Source: Antedon mediterranea
Taxonomy: Eukaryota > Echinodermata > Crinoidea > Comatulida > Antedonidae
NCBI RefSeq assembly: GCF_964355755.1
Contig: NC_092676.1
Location: 18,646,288-18,710,287, forward strand
Direction of reading: 5' to 3'
DNA length: 64,000 bases
Shown here: positions 12,801-27,800 of the stretch, piece by piece
How the letters are laid out: every line of letters starts with the position of its first letter
Position numbering within the stretch: position 1 is the first letter of the stretch
Translations under genes and position numbers: made by a program
Notes under the pieces: generated by a model
The model's database searches: none
What the model saw: only the letters and a program-made list of their open reading frames with translations
What the model was told of the DNA's origin: nothing

Positions 12801-15800
12801 CTTCTTATTTATTTACATACAGAAAGACTTCAGTTAAATTTATATAAGAATGCCTCCCAGTCCACTTATTTGTAAATGAGTACCTGTTTAAAAAAACCAG
12901 GGAGGAAAAGGCGGCTGGCCAAACTATCATAGTCATAATGCTGAGGTTTAATATGATAATTGACTGACAGCTCATCCTATGTTTTCAGAATAAAACAGGA
13001 CTCGCCAACATTAACAATGCAATATGGTATAAAATAAGTTGTTTAAATTCAATCACTGTACACTGTAATATAATTTAATAAAGAAAAGCTTTTGTTTTGA
13101 CATCATGGTAAAAGAGGTTTCCACAAATTTTATTCCATTATCAAAATGGGAATTTGTGTGCAGGTGAATTTTCTTGTATAAACAGTACAACCTAATCTCT
13201 CTTTTATATTGCTTTGATACCATAGCTGTTTATCACCTTTCAATGACCCATCATCTATCCATTATTTATTATCTTTTCAAAGTCTTTACATCCCCTGTAT
13301 TAACCCTTGCTACATTTAGCTATTTTAGTTGACCTCTATTAACCTCTGCTTAACATTCATCTTTGTCTTCCCAGGATGCCTTTGGGCATCTTTTAAAATC
13401 CATCTTTACAAACCTGTATTCTCTTAAGTCAGATTTATTAGGTGAAAGGCTTTAGTAACCATGTGATCAACAATAACAATTTGTTGTATTAAATTTGTTT
13501 ATTTACACCAGTTTATGTATCTTTTTAATCAGATTTGCTGTCAGGAACATTTCTTTGTATTTTTACAAAAACACATTTTATGGTCTTTTTCTTTTATTTA
13601 TGGTTTAATTCTATTTAATCTTCCTTTTTTCAAAATTTAAATTTTAGGTAAAATAGTAGTTATATCACTCTGGACATACCTTTCAAAAGAAGATTAAAAA
13701 TTAATTATTATATATGTACTAATGTTTAAAAGACATTTTTTTTATTTGTGTTGAAGTGTTTTGTTTATTGGCCAATATTAGTACATTTAATTCCGAATGC
13801 TAAGCTTATTTATTATCTAATTCTGCTGTGCTCGAGTTTTTGGGATATTAAGCATTACTTTCTTGATTGCTTAAAATTTTACATTTGACATGATTTTGTC
13901 TCTGAATTGAATCCCTTCTCAGCATCTATTGCTAAAATATTTGACAAATTGAATAGTCTCAACTCAATCAGATCCATTTGTTGACATGCTTGTAGTATAC
14001 ATTTTAATTAAATTTTCACCAGGCAATGGCTGCTCTACGACATTAACAGATTCAATAAGCCATGGAATATTGCAATAGCTGTTGTAGATTTATAATGGAG
14101 ATGGATTGTGGCAATATATAGGCATTTGATAAATATATTATTTATGATATATGTGAAGTGTTTAACTGCTGATAGGGATTGTAAAGATTACATTTAATAA
14201 AGCCAGTAAGTACCAGTAGAGTCTATTACTATTAATGTAATGTTAGGAGTTTAGGTACAACATAGTTTAGCAGAGGTTTAGCTATAAAAAGTGTTGGTAC
14301 CAACTAATAATAGTAATAATATCCTGGATTTATATAGCACCTAATATTGTGAAACCTCTAAGAGCTGTACATAAACTAATACAATAAAAGGGATTCTAAC
14401 CATGCCAAAAAAAAAAAACCAAACCGAAGTAAGGGGATACACCTTCGTCGCTAACCAGGTATCGGTCTAATTGAACCCCGGACAGCACCAGTTGTGTCTT
14501 GGTCATCCCGGACTCGAGTGCTATTTAAACAAGATCTAAAACTATCTAGGTGGCATGGTAAAGGAGGGGAATAATATGTAAGCATAGGTTGCAAGAAAGC
14601 AGTATTACTATGTAATAAAAACCGATTCACATGTACTGCACATAGATCTTAAAGCAGTACCGGGAGAGGATGGAATTAAATTTTAAAATTTTTAATCTGG
14701 AGAACCTGACCACCCATTTTCACCACTCTAACTTTACATAATTAAAGAAATTCAAAAACTGAAAATAAAATGATTTTCAATTTAGTTAAGTCTTTGTAGA
14801 ATTGGTAAATGAAAGTAATTCAACAGCAACATTCTGATATAACAAATATTCTACCATAGTTACTTGGGTTCAAGTCTTTTTTGGTGCATAAAAACTATAA
14901 AACAGATTAATATGAATTATACTAATCTGGACTTGGAAAATTGGATATAATTTTATACTAAAAATATGCAAATTAGGATAATTCTTTGTAAAAATCTTTA
15001 AATTTTGTACAAAAATATTGAATTTTAATACAAATTATAACATTTTTAGTTTGTAATAGTCAATCATGATGTCAACCATCCTCAGAACAAAGATGTTTAT
15101 TAATGCTTAGAATTCCAAACTCAAGTTTGTTTATGGAGTTAAGATTATGGTCCAGATGATGTACAGTCCAAGGTTCCTGGCATATTTTCTTTTCTCTGCC
15201 CTGTTTTCTATTTCAATAAACTTTCAGTCACTTCGCACAATCTAGTAGTGTAGAAGGGACATTTTTTTTCTTGATCAACTTGTTTACTGTATCTGTTCAT
15301 TTTAAGCATTTTCGTAAGTTATTGTTGTTATTGGCATTTAAACTTTAAAACTCTCAAGTATGTGGTCAATTATAAAATCACTGATCTGTCAGTATTTCCT
15401 ACTGTATGGTGATTTTATAAATATTTTCTTCTTTATACTGGATGACCTTTTCAATACAAGACTATTTTTTTCATAGGGTCCAGTAGAGGACCATATTCAG
15501 CATGTCAGGAGATGGTCCCCTACTCTATTCAACAGTGTATAAAGTTTTTTATATATTAATCATTCATTATGTATTGTATATACACATGACCATATCTTTA
15601 CATTCCATCTGAAGGACAAGACAATGGGAGTTATGTAGAGAGTGAAGTATCTTGCCAAAGGATACAAGCAATATGTCATAGGCATGTATCGAACCCATAC
15701 CTCTCGCATGCTTCACATCAAACATTCCATTGTATGTTACATAAAATAAATATTGTAAATTAAATTTTTCTATATTTTTTCCAGGAACAAATAACTTTGC

Positions 15801-18800
15801 AGAAACAACTAGTTATTGAGTTGGAAGAAGAAAAGGCTGAAAGGTTAAAACAAGAAGAAGTGCAAACTATGTCTGAACTTAACGATCCAATCATAATGGA
15901 GGTTGAGGGAATTCAAAAATCTCAATTAGTCACATCAAACAATGTCTCGGAAACCTTACGTGATGATTACGAAGATTTAACAGCGAGTGAAAGCATTGTT
16001 ATTGGAAATAAGATGGTTGTTGACGACAAAGAAATGAAAGAGCTTACCTCATCATCTGCAGATGATGTTCATAATCATCAAAGACCAGAGAATGGACTTG
16101 ATGTGGAAGAAAATTATATTGATAGAGAATCATCAGTGGATATTCTAGTTAAAAGTAAACTTGAGAATTCTATGCCTCCAGAAGAAAATGATAATGAACA
16201 CCAGATTATCATTGAATATGTTGAAATGTTAAATACTGCACCAGTTGAGTGTAGTACCTCTGTTGATGATTTTTTTAAGAAAATGGAGTCTGAAGAATTA
16301 GAGAATTCTCAGAACTTTCACAGTCATGCATTGGAAAGTGACATGAGTTATGTAAAAGAGTTCAATGAGATCTTGGATCAGACTCTATTTGCTATTAACC
16401 TTTTTGATAATCGATTAGTCGATGGAAACTTAAAACATGAAGATTTTGAACATGACCTTGAAAATTCAATATTGGTGAGTTTTTTATTCATTGTTTATAG
16501 GCGTTTCTATCATTAATAATATCACATTATCTTACATAGGTTTTATTGTTATCGCGTCTTTCATTTTTGCTGTTTTCCACCGAACCAAAAAAAAACAACT
16601 GTAGGATTTAAACATAGATAATGGTTTACTACCAGTATTTTTGCATTTTCTATAGGAAACGGACGAGACAATCGCAAGCCTCGAGCCAGACATTCAAGAC
16701 CTGATCAACCGTGGTGAGCAAATCATAGATGAGACAAAAATCAAGGAACCGCGTCAAGCCTCGCAGATTGCCATCAAATTGAATAAACTACGGGGACGAT
16801 GGATTACAGTGAAGGAGGATGCGGAAGAGAAGAAACGGATGATGAAGCTGGTGGTACCGCAATGGTACCAGTATCAAAAAGATTCAAATGATTTTGATCA
16901 ATGGCTTGTTACTATAGAAACAGATTTAGACACAGTTAAAGATGATGAGAACAAACTTGAGGTAAGAACAATTTTTTTTGTTCAGTAAGAAGAGTGAAAT
17001 GTAAATATTCCATGAAAATATAACCAATTAAAAAACAGATATATTTTATTTTTGCACACATTTTTGATTATTGTTAGTTCAAAAATAATTGGTGGTTATG
17101 GGTACTTATAAACATGTTTTTCAAATAGAAAAGAACATTTAATCATCACCATAATCACATAATTGTTTTCTATTCTTAGCAGAAGTTTTACTTTTATCAT
17201 TTGATTTGTTTAGTTCATTTGAACTTTATTTACCCATGGTATTGTAGCTCAGATCAATAAAGTAGTATCTTCACGTAAAAATACATCAATTATTTTGATA
17301 ATCTTCCAGGTGTCACAGACACTTATGGTTTCTTTAACATTAAGTCTTTTCATGTTGTGTCTACCAGCCTCATCCTCTGACACTTTGGCTATTGCTATTT
17401 TTTACAAAAAAACTAAATCATAACATAAAGTAGAAGCACAGGTTTCCGTATGATAAATTGACTTGTATAAAATTTGTTCTGTTTGTAGTAAAAGTTTGCT
17501 CATATAAAAACTATGAACCATATAAACTCCAGTGCACACAATTCCCTCATGTGCACTTTACAAATCTTGGTACATCTCTGGCTATTGGTTCACACAGCAA
17601 CTGTTTTTGGTAGATTACCTGTATAAAGACAGATGGTATATTATTAGTACACTATAATATTTTAGTAGATTTTCTTAATTTATGATAAAATTAGATAGCA
17701 GCAATTATCTGCTGCCAAGAGGTATTCACATACTATTCCACCAGTTATGTTTTTTTTTTGCAGCAGAAATGTACAATGTTCATTTCTAACAATTCGACAG
17801 CAAGATATTTTTGAAGCAAAATGATTTGGAAATATAATTCCGGTAGAAATGATCTTCCTTCCACTCCACATTTAATATTATGGTGTTCATTTCGTTAAGA
17901 AAAAACAAATAATCTTCATGTTCAATTATACTCTTATTTTTATAAAAATTGTAAAAGACAATCACAGTCATACATTTTGTTAATGCATTTTAAATATCAG
18001 AATCAATCTTTTCAGGCTTTTTTTTCATTTAGTGAATTGTTTTGTTGTCAGATACAGATTACTATTTTCCATGATACATTACAGCTGCGTCAAGTTTCAA
18101 CATAAAAATATACCTACCATAATGTGATGTACGGTACTGGTATATGAAGTGACTCTAAAAAAACAAACTATTACACTGTGCTCTTAATTTATACTAAAAA
18201 GTTTTATAGGTATGAACTTTACCCTACTTTATCTCAAACCAACATGAATACAAAGTATTATAAATTATAAAACTTTATATTAATACAGTATATTAAAATC
18301 TAAAAGTTTAAATTACACTGTTTATGGTATACCATGTGTTTCCTGAAGGAATTAAAGTATTGTTGAGACTGTCTCAATGTTACTCCAGTAGATAGCATAA
18401 CAATTGGAAAATTTCAAGTTTAATTTATTTTCTTTCTGAAACAGATGACTTTGATGTAGCTGAAAATTATTTATTAAAGATATGAACATTATACAGAAAA
18501 TAATATAATAATTAGTTCAACAAATATTAATCCAAATTACTTTAATTAATAGTGGATAAATACACAAATTAAATAAGTAAAGAGTCTTTAAAAAACATTA
18601 TTATTATTATTATTAAATATTAAATAAAAACTGTATTATAAAATGTTTTTTAATTACTAAAATTGTTGATAATTTAGATAACAAAAATGATATATTTCTT
18701 TCTTTGTTTGGCATTTGAGTAGTTTCAGATATGTGAAAGAAAAAGTTGTATTTATTATCTTTACTATATGAAGTAACAGCATTAAAGATAGCAAAAGAGA

Positions 18801-21800
18801 TGTTTTTAATCTCACCCAGCAGTTGCCGCTACTCATTAGCTCCAGGGCTTGGTGTCCTTAATCAGCCCTGTATGTCGGCCAAGTTAGCCTACAAGTTTGG
18901 AATGCTTTACAAAGCCACAGACTTAACATTTTTAGCATGACTGTTTTATCTAAAAGCAAAAGTAAAGCAGTAAAGATATTTGTGAAATTTATCCTATTAG
19001 ATCCCAATGACCTATCATTGAGGAGAATTATCTTCGAATAATATAATCTGCTTGTCTTAGTGAACAGCTGAGCTTAGTTCATCTCTACGGAGATGGTACT
19101 AAACGATGATGACGTCATAGCGACTGAGGAGAACGGTAGAGGCTGGAATAGTGGGACCACATGAAGAGAAAAGTAGAATAGATGATTGAAAGATATAAGA
19201 TGATGATATGGTAGATGTATATTATTCAGAATCAAGACGTTGTATAAGACTCTTTACTCAACCTATGTTTAATTGATTGGTTTCAGTTTTTCCAGTCACA
19301 TAAACACTTACAACTGTTTGATTTATTTGATGGAGATTTTTTAATTAAGTCTTGAGTTATTAATGGCTAGTCTATGTTACTTTGGTATTATACCTCCAAA
19401 GTTTACTCACAAAAGTGTTATGTTACAAATCTGGGATAATTATCAACCTTTTGTAATGACACCGTGAAATGAAAGCAATCGGTTTTCGCTATCGCAAGAT
19501 TGGAAATTAACGCTTGAAATCCGGTGATTACAAACAGGAAAAGTGAACCTTTACTTTGCATTTCATTTGTTCTGGTGATTCGAAGACTTCATCTTCACAA
19601 AGAAAACGTGCATTCGTTCATGTGAACAGGAAGTGATGTCATGTTGCTTATTAAGTTCCATTTGTTTTCATTTGTTAATCAGGAAGTTATTCAGCGCGTC
19701 AAAAACTGTTCCAGAACATCATAAAATTTGAATTATCTTGGATTATTATTAATCAGGATTTCTTTTTCGATTTATTTTTGGAAAATAAGCGGCTTCAATA
19801 TTTATATATGTATATAAAGGCTTTCTGGATCGGATTATAATACTTCTTTTAGAACATTACTTTAAAGTCAGCTACATCAAGATATATTTGAAATTGTTCG
19901 TATGTCTGTAAAACAAAAGAGCTGAATTTGAATTTCTTTGGGCTGCCAAAACTCGCAATCAAGAAGTGGCCAAACATAGATATTTTTTCTCGTTAAACAT
20001 TGGAGATAAATCTTAATATTACACTTAAAAATGTTGTAATGTTTGATGTGGGAATGCATTATTGTTTAATCTAATGATTTTATATGCTGGTACAACGTTT
20101 TGATTCCACGGCTTTAGAAAAAGCAATTCATTAAGTACTCTCGTCTTGGGATTACCTATGCAAATTGGAATTATTCCAAATATTTTTAGATTGTTTGTGG
20201 ACAAGCTGTAGCTGATTTGATTTGAAAAATTTTGGTCAACCAATGATAAAGAGTTAAGTTGTTGTCGTATGCAAATATTATCGGTGTTCGCTTTAATCGC
20301 TGGCTTTGATTCTTTGGTTAGCAATTGACTTTGTTCGCTGTGAATTTACCTTTATCGTTCTAAAATCACACCTAATGCGTGCAGACAGCCACTACATACT
20401 TATACCGAACTTTACTTAACGACCAAACTGAACCGTTTAGGGAAATCTATAATTCGCCGCCAAAAGCAGAATTCCATTAACTTGTTCTGTCATTTTTTTT
20501 GTCTGGCCCATAAATGACTATTAAGAAATATCTGGTATTAGCTACGAGCTTCGTTTTACATCATAAAAGCATTCTTTTCACCTGAGATGTACATGTTTAA
20601 TACTGTACCTGTTTTTAAAATGTTTTATCAGAATACCGGAAAAATTAAGTATTATACTTAAATGTTTATGAATATTCATAGTACTTGACATGAATATTCA
20701 TAGTACTTGACATGAATATTCATAGTACTTGACATGAATATTTAATATCTCTTATCTATTTATATTTCATTATATTAAAAAATAGAATTACATTTTTCTA
20801 TGCAATATTTCTTTCTAAAAAAATGTAGTGTCCATGTAATTTCATAAAAAGACTCTGAAATCAAAGTAGATTTCAAATTTCAAGCAAACACAAACAAATA
20901 TTATTTTGATTGATTTCACTAAATGACACAAATTGAAAATGAAATCACAAAGAATGACATTCGTCACATATATAAAATAATATACGTTACAACCAGTATA
21001 GAATCAAGCTTTTGTTTACATAAATGAACATACATTATTGAAAACGATATTTGTTTTTCTGTGAAGAATGCTGCCGCCGATAATGATGATCATTTTAGCG
21101 TATCTTTTACTGTTTTGTTCTGCATTTCTTATTCTGTGGATTAACGCCTGTATCAAGGAACATCATACGGTATGAATTTTTTTTTCAATAGTAATAAAAT
21201 CGTATGAAATCTTTTCATGGCGCTCCATGCGGCTATTCACCAATATTTTTACTTGATAAGCACATACAGTAACCATGTGGCGCGTCATTAAAATATTTTA
21301 TAAATATATGAGGCTTGATTGTTCAGATAATTAAGGGTTGTAAGGTCATTAATATATTGAAATTATATGATAAAAACAATCAAATTTAGAGATGAGTTTC
21401 TTTTCAAGAGTACCAAAGAGAGGTTTGCTTCTTTTCAAGATGATCTTCTTTTCAATGTTCTACACATACTTCATCTCTCATCACTAACTTGTGTCTTTGT
21501 ATTTTAACCCCTTCCCAGTGAATTTTTCACAGAAGAAACTCCAATTAATTAGAAATTAATTTCTCTACACACATACTGAATACATCGCCTTGCAATTGCA
21601 TCATATTTTTTATTGCCAACATCAAGACTCATAACTATAAATCCATCAGTTTTCGAATTTGCATTTTGAACCCTTTGACTGTGATTCATACACTAATAAA
21701 ACACAAATTGATTACAGCTATCTGTACTGTAAATTTGATTAACGAGCTAGATGAGAAAAGTAAGCTTGAATTTATCCTCTTTTTTATGTTATCTTTCATT

Positions 21801-24800
21801 CAAATAATTACGGTATGTGTTGAATTCCTTTGCAATAACCAATTTTAAATTTTCCAAAGAGATTATTATTTATTTTCATCACAAACATTCCTAAACATTC
21901 TTCATGTTAATGTTTACTTAATGTTCCAATATTATGTTTCCAAAACAAGATTTGTTTTAATTAACAAACCAGATTTAATTTGGTTACAATGTAAATATAC
22001 AATTTGATTACCACTTCATACACTTGTATCGCTTTCAGCCTCATTTACTTTATTGTGTAGCAGAGGGGAGTAGATAGATAAATGGAAAAGCTTGATTACA
22101 TACTATAGTGTGTTTCTACTGAATAACATGGAAAACTGTAAGATAACCATTATGTTGCCTTTGATGAAAATAATATTGTCCAATCAAATGTCGTCGTGAT
22201 TAGTAAGAGCAATAATATTGTGACGATACAACAATTATATTGTTCTTATTGACGTCATTTGAGTTTTAAAATTATTATTTTTATAAAAGACAGCATAAAT
22301 GGTTATCGTATAGTTCTAGAATGAAAAATTTTTCTAATTTTGTTTGTTTTATGTAAAGAAGAATTAATGTATGTTTTTCTATCGATTTATCGTTCATTAT
22401 TGTTCACACTACAAACAGACTTAAGATGCTCATGAAAGAAATCTCAAAATGTTATTAACCGAGTAGCATCCGAATATTGTGTCAAGTTAAATTAGTGGTC
22501 TATTTATGAAGCAGTGTATCAATTGACCGTCAAGGGTTCTTGACCACTAACCACTTAGTACGATAAACTTGCATTAATTATGATGTTGTATTCCTTTACG
22601 TAAACTTGATACACTTTTTAATTAAATCAAAAGGAAGATGTGGATTGGCTAACAATTACTCTATGGAAATGGAAACAATAACAAAATGTATAACAATGTA
22701 TAGTGCTTAGGCCTCCCTTTGCCTGAACAGCTAAGGTTGAAGTTTCATGCATGACTGATTTAATTTAGTGCCCTCTAGAATACCTTTTACTTATGCGGTG
22801 CACAAAATATAGCAACATCCCTGGTTTTCAATTGATGCTGTGCTTAGGCACTGCAATATAACAATATTGTTTTTCATGTCTAATGAATTGATTTATCATT
22901 TGGAAAAATAGTAATGTTGCACTGATTGATGAAGCTCCTATACCAAAGAGTCCATGCTGTTATCAACAATAATTTGATAACCAACCTATGTTATTTCGTC
23001 TCTTAATACATCTTCACCTATTTAATGAAACCGCTTACCTATTAAAGATGACATACTTAAGATGCCTAACACCAAGAACTGCTGTTAATATTCATTTATC
23101 TATAGTAATCGTCTGTGACATCATAAGGCAGTTGTTGCCTAGCAAAACATACGGCCTAGCTGGGCAGGGAGGCAAGATAAATAAAGCAGCATAATTGAGA
23201 ATAGGGGCGGTGATTGATACACTTAACTGGGTATAGATTAGATCGTGTTGACAGGCATATGCTGAATTAATTTCCTGAACCACTTCAATAAAACTATTTG
23301 TCAACATATAATTTGTAGGAAAAAAAGCCCTGTTTTTAGCCTAGTACATGGATGGATAATGGATCGGTCCGACATTTAGATAATTCTATTGTTTTAATGG
23401 ATTACAGTGCATTATGGGTAATATACCCATTACCATGCTCCACCAGTGATGCATTATGGGATTTAATTATATTTCAGCTGTTTATTACATTATTTTAGAT
23501 GCACAATATTTATTTTCTCAATTTCACAATTTATTTGTTGTGCGATTGGTGTTTTTCATATGGTTCTCGCTTTTTGATTATACCTATCTGTTTTCATTTA
23601 TTTCTCAGTGAATAATGTATGTTCAGTAAACTCATCTTAAACAGTCACTTTTTGTTTGAAATTTGAGAATGATTGTGCATTAGAAGTTAATTTGTTGTGG
23701 CACAACCTCAACGTTAATAAAATAATTTTGTATTTAGATGCAAATTCTTATATATTTGGTAATTTGAAACTGAATATTAGTTTTAACCATGGTTTAACAA
23801 AGTCAGAATGTTAAATGTGAAGGTATATTCTGAATTTCAACAAATAATGTTACTTTTTCCTACTGTCATGTAAATAGTATTTTATGCTGCATTATTGAAG
23901 TTTTTACTGTTTTTGAACATTGCTAATATTTGTTTTTTATATTGAATTGCAATAAAGGATATTTTCAAAATGACACTGAGTTACTGCAGTAGCTACTTAT
24001 TTTTACTGCAGTATTGGTTTTAGTTTGCAGTTTATGATGCATGCTACATTCAATAAACAGTGTGTATGATTCCCCTAAAAAACCTTGCTGAATGAATTTT
24101 AAAAACGGAGTATAAATGAGATAATGATAAATTTATAAAAAGTTATTATTAAACAAAATGTAGTTTACTGCAGTTGAATAAAAAGTATTTTCATATAATT
24201 TGTATTCAGTTGACAAAATCTGTAAGAGTTGAACAACTTTCACCAACTGAGAAATATTTATTATTTGTTATTTGTAGGCATTAGAAGATGAGATGGAAAA
24301 AAGGCGACGAGAGCTTGAAAGGCTAAATTCACAGGGTAACCACCTTGGGATGCAGGGAGCAAAGCCAATCATAGAGCCTGCCATGGTAACCATAAACCGA
24401 CGATGGTTAGAAGTTGAATCTCAGTTTCAACAGTACAAACGGCCAATCACGGAGGACGTAATCATCGAGGAGTCCGTAGAAGCTGTGCACACGTCTTTCA
24501 CGTTTGATGAACAGTGGGATGAAAAACCGGAGGAAGAAGATGTGATACAGTTTGAAACTCAACTGGAATCTTTAGAAACAAAAGTCTCGGAAATTCGGAA
24601 GGATTTGGAATTGGACTTGGCAAATGATCTACCTTTTGAGAATATAGAGCAAAAAGAAGAAAAGTGCAAGGTGAGAATTGCTGGTTATTATCATTTTATT
24701 TTGTATACAATATTCATCCCTACTTCTCCGTCCCTCCCTTTTGTTAATTTGCGAACGCTATTCTTTGTAAGTTTCTCTGCCTTTACCTAAGACTATAAAA

Positions 24801-27800
24801 AACGTAGTCTTGTTTGACTTGAATGGAATAACCTTGCCGATAAGCAGATTACATCCATTCTCTACTCTACAATCGTTTAAACACAAACTTGTACATAATA
24901 TTTAAAGATTGTTGAAAATTATGTTTGTATTTTTTTAATGTGCACAACCCCAGGGAGTTGATCTGGGCATCTGTGATTAAATAAAGTTGAATTGAATTGT
25001 CAGAATTTTGTCGGAATTAATTATCGCTTTACTACACAATTGTTAATTGCTACTAATTACTACATATCAACCACTATTATAAAAATGGAATTTTAAACGC
25101 ATGTAACTCATCATCTTAAAATGGTTGCTTTATCAACTATTTAGCCCAACAAATCCTCCGCCTAGCAGTTAGGATTATATCCATCATCATGACATCTTGA
25201 AAGATGTATGACACAACTCAATAGGTTAATGATGTTGGTTCTGGCATAATCATTTGTCCATCAAAATCTATTTCGACCTGCTGTCGAATTTAACTCAATT
25301 TTCGAGTGACCTCACTACAATAGTAGGGAAATTCGCATCTCATGGTTGCCAAGCACCCGGCCATGAAATCGTGGTAGCATATTGCTCGCTGAATTCTCCT
25401 GTCAGTTGTATTCAGCACAAGTAATATTCCTTTGATTGTTTCACGCAAGAATGAGCCGCACTCTGGCCGATGTGTACACATGATGTGATATAGTTGGTTT
25501 AAGTATTCTGACAGATTTCATTGCCATTGATTTCTGTTTTAGCTTCGGGGCACTCCAGTTTTTTAAGTCGTTAGGAATTTTAAGTTATATCTGTGTAAAG
25601 GTTTTAGATATTGAACAGTCTTCATTTAAACTGGTTGTCTTTTGCTCATTGGGTTGACTTTAAAACTTTGTGAGGAACGTGATTTACAGTTTTCACAAGG
25701 TAGGTCATTGTTTGTTAGACAATGAATTGTTTGTTTTTTTAGACTGGTGTATAGGTGTGAAATATCAAAGGGTAGTATACCATATCAATTCCAAGTCACT
25801 GTAGTACAGTGCAAAGTTGCACAAAATTTACTATTTAATATACATAAAAATTGATACATAGCATAGAAAAAAAGATGAGGGGTGGGGATAGGTTGGAGCA
25901 GGGATGAGATTGGAGATACAACATTTTCTTATTTTCTATTTTCTATTTCAGAGTGCGTAAGAAAGAAATGTGTTGAAATGAGACTTTATATATCTATATA
26001 CAATTCTGAGATAGGCGTACACAATGCAAACACTTTTGTAGAAATAACTAACTAGTATAACATACTTTACTACCTTTCGATATTCCAAGAAATTTAGATT
26101 TGATAACATTTGATATTAACCACATTGTTCTATATTTATCTCTTTTAGTAGAATGTCAATGTCACAATCTCTCAATTTCGGCACTAGGTTCTTACAAAAC
26201 CACATACTTAAACTTAAAGTAGATTTGCTTGTTCTGTAATAGTCCATATTCGCCGTAGTAGCATCTTCCTCTAGTAATTATAATTATTCGACTTTTCATC
26301 ATCATTGAATTCAGTATTTATTTATATTTATTTACAATTTATGTTGTTGTAACTCTTTATATTTAAATCAAAATGTCTTTGTACTATGCAACACCAAACA
26401 CTATAAACCATTAAAGCAATATGCAGGCATGCTTACAAACCAATCAACATTGTGATAGCATCTGTGACTAGTCCTACTCACATTAAATTAATTCTCTAAT
26501 AAGAAATTATATTTTAATATGATTCTTTGAAATAAATAAAAACGACAAAATAAAAGCTAAATCTCACAGCCTGTCAGAGCGCTAAATTAGTTGACGCCTT
26601 TATTATTTTTATTATGTTTATGGCTTCAGTAATTTTATCAATGGCCTAATTCTTGACGTTCACAAAAAGTAATTTTTAAAGATGTTTTGTTTGGCTACAG
26701 TAAGCCCATTCATAATTACTCAAATACAAATAAAATCAATGAGCCATTCAGTAAACACAGTTGAGGTAACTTTATTAAAACCTTAAGGGGTTTTCCTTTT
26801 GACTCTAACACTGATTGAGGTATTGTCCATAATATATGCCTTGGAAATCAAAGCAAATTTCTTAGTAGGAAATATACTTGCCTGAATATTACTGTAAATA
26901 CAGCAAGTACATAACATTAGAAAATACTACCTTGGTTACGATACAAGCATACTTTTTCTGGTTACTAAATTACGTTTTAATATTATAAGGTTCAAAATTT
27001 AGTAAGCATGTATGCTGGGTTGTAAAGGGGGTTCGTCGGTTGGTTGAAAAGGGGGTTCGTCGGTTGGTTGAAAAGGGGGTTGGTCAGTTGGTTGGTCAGT
27101 TGGTTGAAAAGGGGGTTGGTCAGTTGGTTGAAAATGGAAAATGTTCTGTTTTATAAAAATATTTCAGCTTATAGTAGTATAGAAGCAGTGATGAGTTATA
27201 CTAGCATACTTAATTGATTACAACCTACACCTACATTGATCAATTGTCCTGAAAGTATGAATACAAATTTCTTTTCAATGATTTTAATAATATAAGTGGT
27301 TCATCAAAAAGTATATCAATTTTTCCACAATAATTGATAATAGCAAGTATACTTGATAAAGCGCATGCCTAAAAGCTTTATAGCACTATCCATTGAAGTA
27401 AGAAGTAGAAGTTATGCTTAATGATTGATGAGGAGTTGATTTTGAGAAGCTGTCTGAAAATCTACCGCACTGATGAAACTTGGTTGACCAATCCGAATAG
27501 ATGAATTTGAAATAAAATGCAATTCCCACGTTGTTTGGTTTTAGTATAATCCACCAATGTCTACTATAGTATAATTGGCTGATCTATCAGTCCACTGTTG
27601 AACACACCCCTCCTCAAGTATTTACATCATTGATATGCAACATCTACTCAATAATCAGACCCACATCTTTCTGAAAGATGAACTGGGTTCTTTTAAATGC
27701 ACAAGTCAGACAGATGTGTACATTACACCTCCATTTTATCAGTCCACTGATGATGGACATATCCCCCTCCCAATTATTCTACCTTTGTTACATCATTTAG

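Larger units (their letters stand above)
16962..24277. other. large intron (7.3 kb)
   Basis: This is the intron matching human intron 40. It holds an area of more complex sequence at about 19080-20560, a candidate mini-gene at 20971-21198, a 22-bp tandem repeat at 20669-20742 and a decayed foldback element at about 22139-22412. Elsewhere it is AT-rich with short simple repeats, such as TTA runs near 18600. Confidence 0.7.

Noticed and set aside
20025-20324. Minus-strand frame of 99 codons
   Set aside because: There is no recognisable motif and no plausible acceptor or promoter in phase. It is treated as non-coding sequence with possible regulatory motifs.
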